Source: Pararhodobacter zhoushanensis (GTDB lineage Bacteria; Pseudomonadota; Alphaproteobacteria; Rhodobacterales; Rhodobacteraceae). From it: a stretch of 64,000 nt of DNA. The stretch lies in NCBI RefSeq assembly GCF_025949695.1, contig NZ_JAPDFL010000001.1:1470001-1534000 (forward strand). The letters are read 5' to 3'. Under the pieces are notes generated by a model. That model ran no database searches. It was not told where the DNA came from and saw only the letters and a program-made list of their open reading frames with translations. Positions 63,066 through 64,000 of this stretch are shown one piece after another. A program made the translations under genes and the position numbers. Positions within the stretch are counted from its first letter, which is position 1. Every line of letters begins with the position of its first letter.

Positions 63066-63563
63066 TCAGCCGAACAGGCCGGCGGTGATCAGTGCGAGGG
63101 CAATGTAGCGGCCGGTCTTGGCGATCGCCACGAGAAGGGTGAACTGCCACAGGGGGGTGCGCATGGCACCGGCCATGACGGTGGTCAGGTCGAGGACCGG
63201 GAGCCATGACAGCAGGAGTGTCCATATCCCCCAGCGGTCCCACCAGCGCTGAGCCTTGGCGAACTGGGCGTCGGGCACCTTGAGCCAGCGATGCGCCCCG
63301 GCGGTTTCCAGACGCAGTCCCAGCCAGTAATTCACGAAGGTGCCCAGCGTGTTGCCGAGCGAGGCGACAACAACCAGCAGCCACGCGGGGGCCATGCCGG
63401 CGACTTGCAGCCCGGCGAAGATCAGTTCGGATTGGAAGGGCAGGACTGTCGCCGCCACAAAGGCGGCGGCGAAGAGTCCGGCGAGCGCTGCGATCAGAAG
63501 GTCAGTCCTGCGACGGGGAGGTTTCGTCCTCGGCGGCTGCGTCTTCACGCGGGCGAACGTCAC
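63066..63563 (-). CDS. YqaA family (DedA-like) membrane protein
   Basis: Up to 165 residues. Three or four hydrophobic segments (LLIAALAGLFAAAFVAATVL; WLLVVVASLGNTLGTFVNYWLGL; WGIWTLLLSWLPVLDLTTVMAG; LLVAIAKTGRYIALALITAG) and the charged loops fit the small YqaA/SNARE-associated family related to DedA. The start is uncertain: GTG at 63563 or 63548 are possible, both inside the 3' end of the NYN gene, and neither has a clear ribosome site. The function is probably in membrane lipid homeostasis. Confidence 0.82.
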   Translation of the reverse strand: MTFARVKTQPPRTKPPRRRTDLLIAALAGLFAAAFVAATVLPFQSELIFAGLQVAGMAPAWLLVVVASLGNTLGTFVNYWLGLRLETAGAHRWLKVPDAQFAKAQRWWDRWGIWTLLLSWLPVLDLTTVMAGAMRTPLWQFTLLVAIAKTGRYIALALITAGLFG

Positions 63564-64000
63564 GCGGTTCGCGCGGCGGGCGGCCGATCACGTCGCGCAG
63601 CTCGTCCAGCTCGATGAAATTGTCGGCCTGACGGCGCAGCTCGTCGGCGATCATCGGCGGCTGCGAGCGGATGGTCGAGACGACCGAAACGCGCACGCCC
63701 TGACGCTGCAGCGATTCCACCAGCGGGCGGAAGTCGCCGTCCCCCGAGAACAACACCGCGTGATCGAGCCGGGGCGCGATTTCCATCGCGTTCACGGCCA
63801 GTTCGATGTCCATGTTGCCCTTGACCTTACGGCGGCCCATGGAATCGGTGTATTCCTTGGCGGGCTTGGTCACCATCGTGTAGCCGTTGTAGTTCAGCCA
63901 GTCGATGAGCGGGCGAGATCGGCGAATAATCGTCGTTCTCCAGCAAGGCGGTGTAGTAGAAGGCGCGCAGCATCTTGCCGCGGCGCATGAATTCCTGACG
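63502..64000 (-). CDS. NYN-domain (LabA/DUF88-like) protein, 5' partial and frameshifted
   Basis: The gene enters from beyond the window on the minus strand. The portion FMRRGKMLRAFYYTALLENDDYSPI is in one frame and RPLIDWLNYNGYTMVTKPAKEYTDSMGRRKVKGNMDIELAVNAM, followed by DHAVLFSGDGDFRPLVESLQRQGVRVSVVS, is in another. The Asp residues of the NYN (PIN-like) metal site are visible in MDIELAV and SGDGDF. A single extra base near 63915-63920 explains the frame change. The tail is acidic and Arg-rich. Members are putative ribonucleases. Confidence 0.8.
   Translation of the reverse strand, partial: VRNSCAAARCCAPSTTPPCWRTTIIRRSRPLIDWLNYNGYTMVTKPAKEYTDSMGRRKVKGNMDIELAVNAMEIAPRLDHAVLFSGDGDFRPLVESLQRQGVRVSVVSTIRSQPPMIADELRRQADNFIELDELRDVIGRPPREPRDVRPREDAAAEDETSPSQD

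Overview
The window reads as high-G+C chromosomal DNA from an alphaproteobacterium, most likely a member of the Rhodobacteraceae. Supporting signs are an FMN riboswitch ahead of a type II lumazine synthase, a stand-alone aa3 cytochrome oxidase subunit I gene, UPF0262 next to a low-molecular-weight phosphatase, an infA-maf-RNase E/G-yacG operon, several Lrp/AsnC regulators, and recurrent GC-hairpin repeats carrying a GGATATTT box. The species is inferred from gene content and cannot be named. Gene density is high, stop/start overlaps of the ATGA or GTGA kind are frequent, and I see no phage, IS element, CRISPR array or rRNA.

Layout. 1-9 kb: end of a prephenate dehydrogenase gene, an extensin-like secreted protein, a thiolase, an orphan hybrid histidine kinase, YggT, RecQ, a HlyIII/PAQR protein and a thioesterase-like protein. 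9-16 kb is the most accessory-looking part: an acidic Asp/Gly/Leu-rich repeat protein, an unknown protein, and a minus-strand operon of a MarR regulator, a 1066-residue self-sufficient reductive dehalogenase (RdhA fused to an FMN/2Fe-2S reductase) and a luciferase-like flavin oxidoreductase. 15.7-23.6 kb: three Lrp/AsnC regulators around ilvC, a TusA-like protein, trxB, a degenerate SDR, an rRNA methyltransferase-like protein, clpS and a HAD hydrolase. 23.7-33.4 kb: a D-Ala-D-Ala carboxypeptidase with an out-of-frame SPOR tail, a methyltransferase, hemC, the selU tRNA selenouridine synthase, and a divergent arylesterase/YbbA-YbbP ABC cluster.

33.7-44.3 kb: UPF0262 and phosphatase; a divergent HxlR/QorB-like pair; an NTF2-GNAT-nitrilase operon; the infA operon; a fused acetate kinase-PduL phosphotransacylase; the FMN riboswitch and ribH; a saccharopine dehydrogenase-like gene divergent from a second HxlR gene; tRNA-Ala(CGC). 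44.4-54.2 kb: YqeY, DUF2244, GST, a Rid-family protein, ctaD with an FNR-like site upstream, a PLP aminotransferase, lipB, a large peptidoglycan-binding-domain protein, a frameshifted LytTR membrane regulator divergent from a DUF2306 protein, and tRNA-Leu(GAG). 54.5-59 kb: a complete spermidine/putrescine-type ABC transporter operon. 59-64 kb, minus strand: trxC, a TRIC-type channel, rnhA, a methyltransferase, LysE, ispH, a YqaA-like protein and a NYN-domain protein that runs off the end.

Four genes (dac-SPOR, the LytTR regulator, ispH and the NYN gene) are each broken by an apparent single-base indel. ispH belongs to a normally essential pathway and two of the sites lie in G/C homopolymers, so base-calling or assembly errors are the simplest explanation. 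The most interesting biology is the self-sufficient reductive dehalogenase operon, the AckA-PduL fusion, the acidic repeat protein and the modular intergenic repeats.
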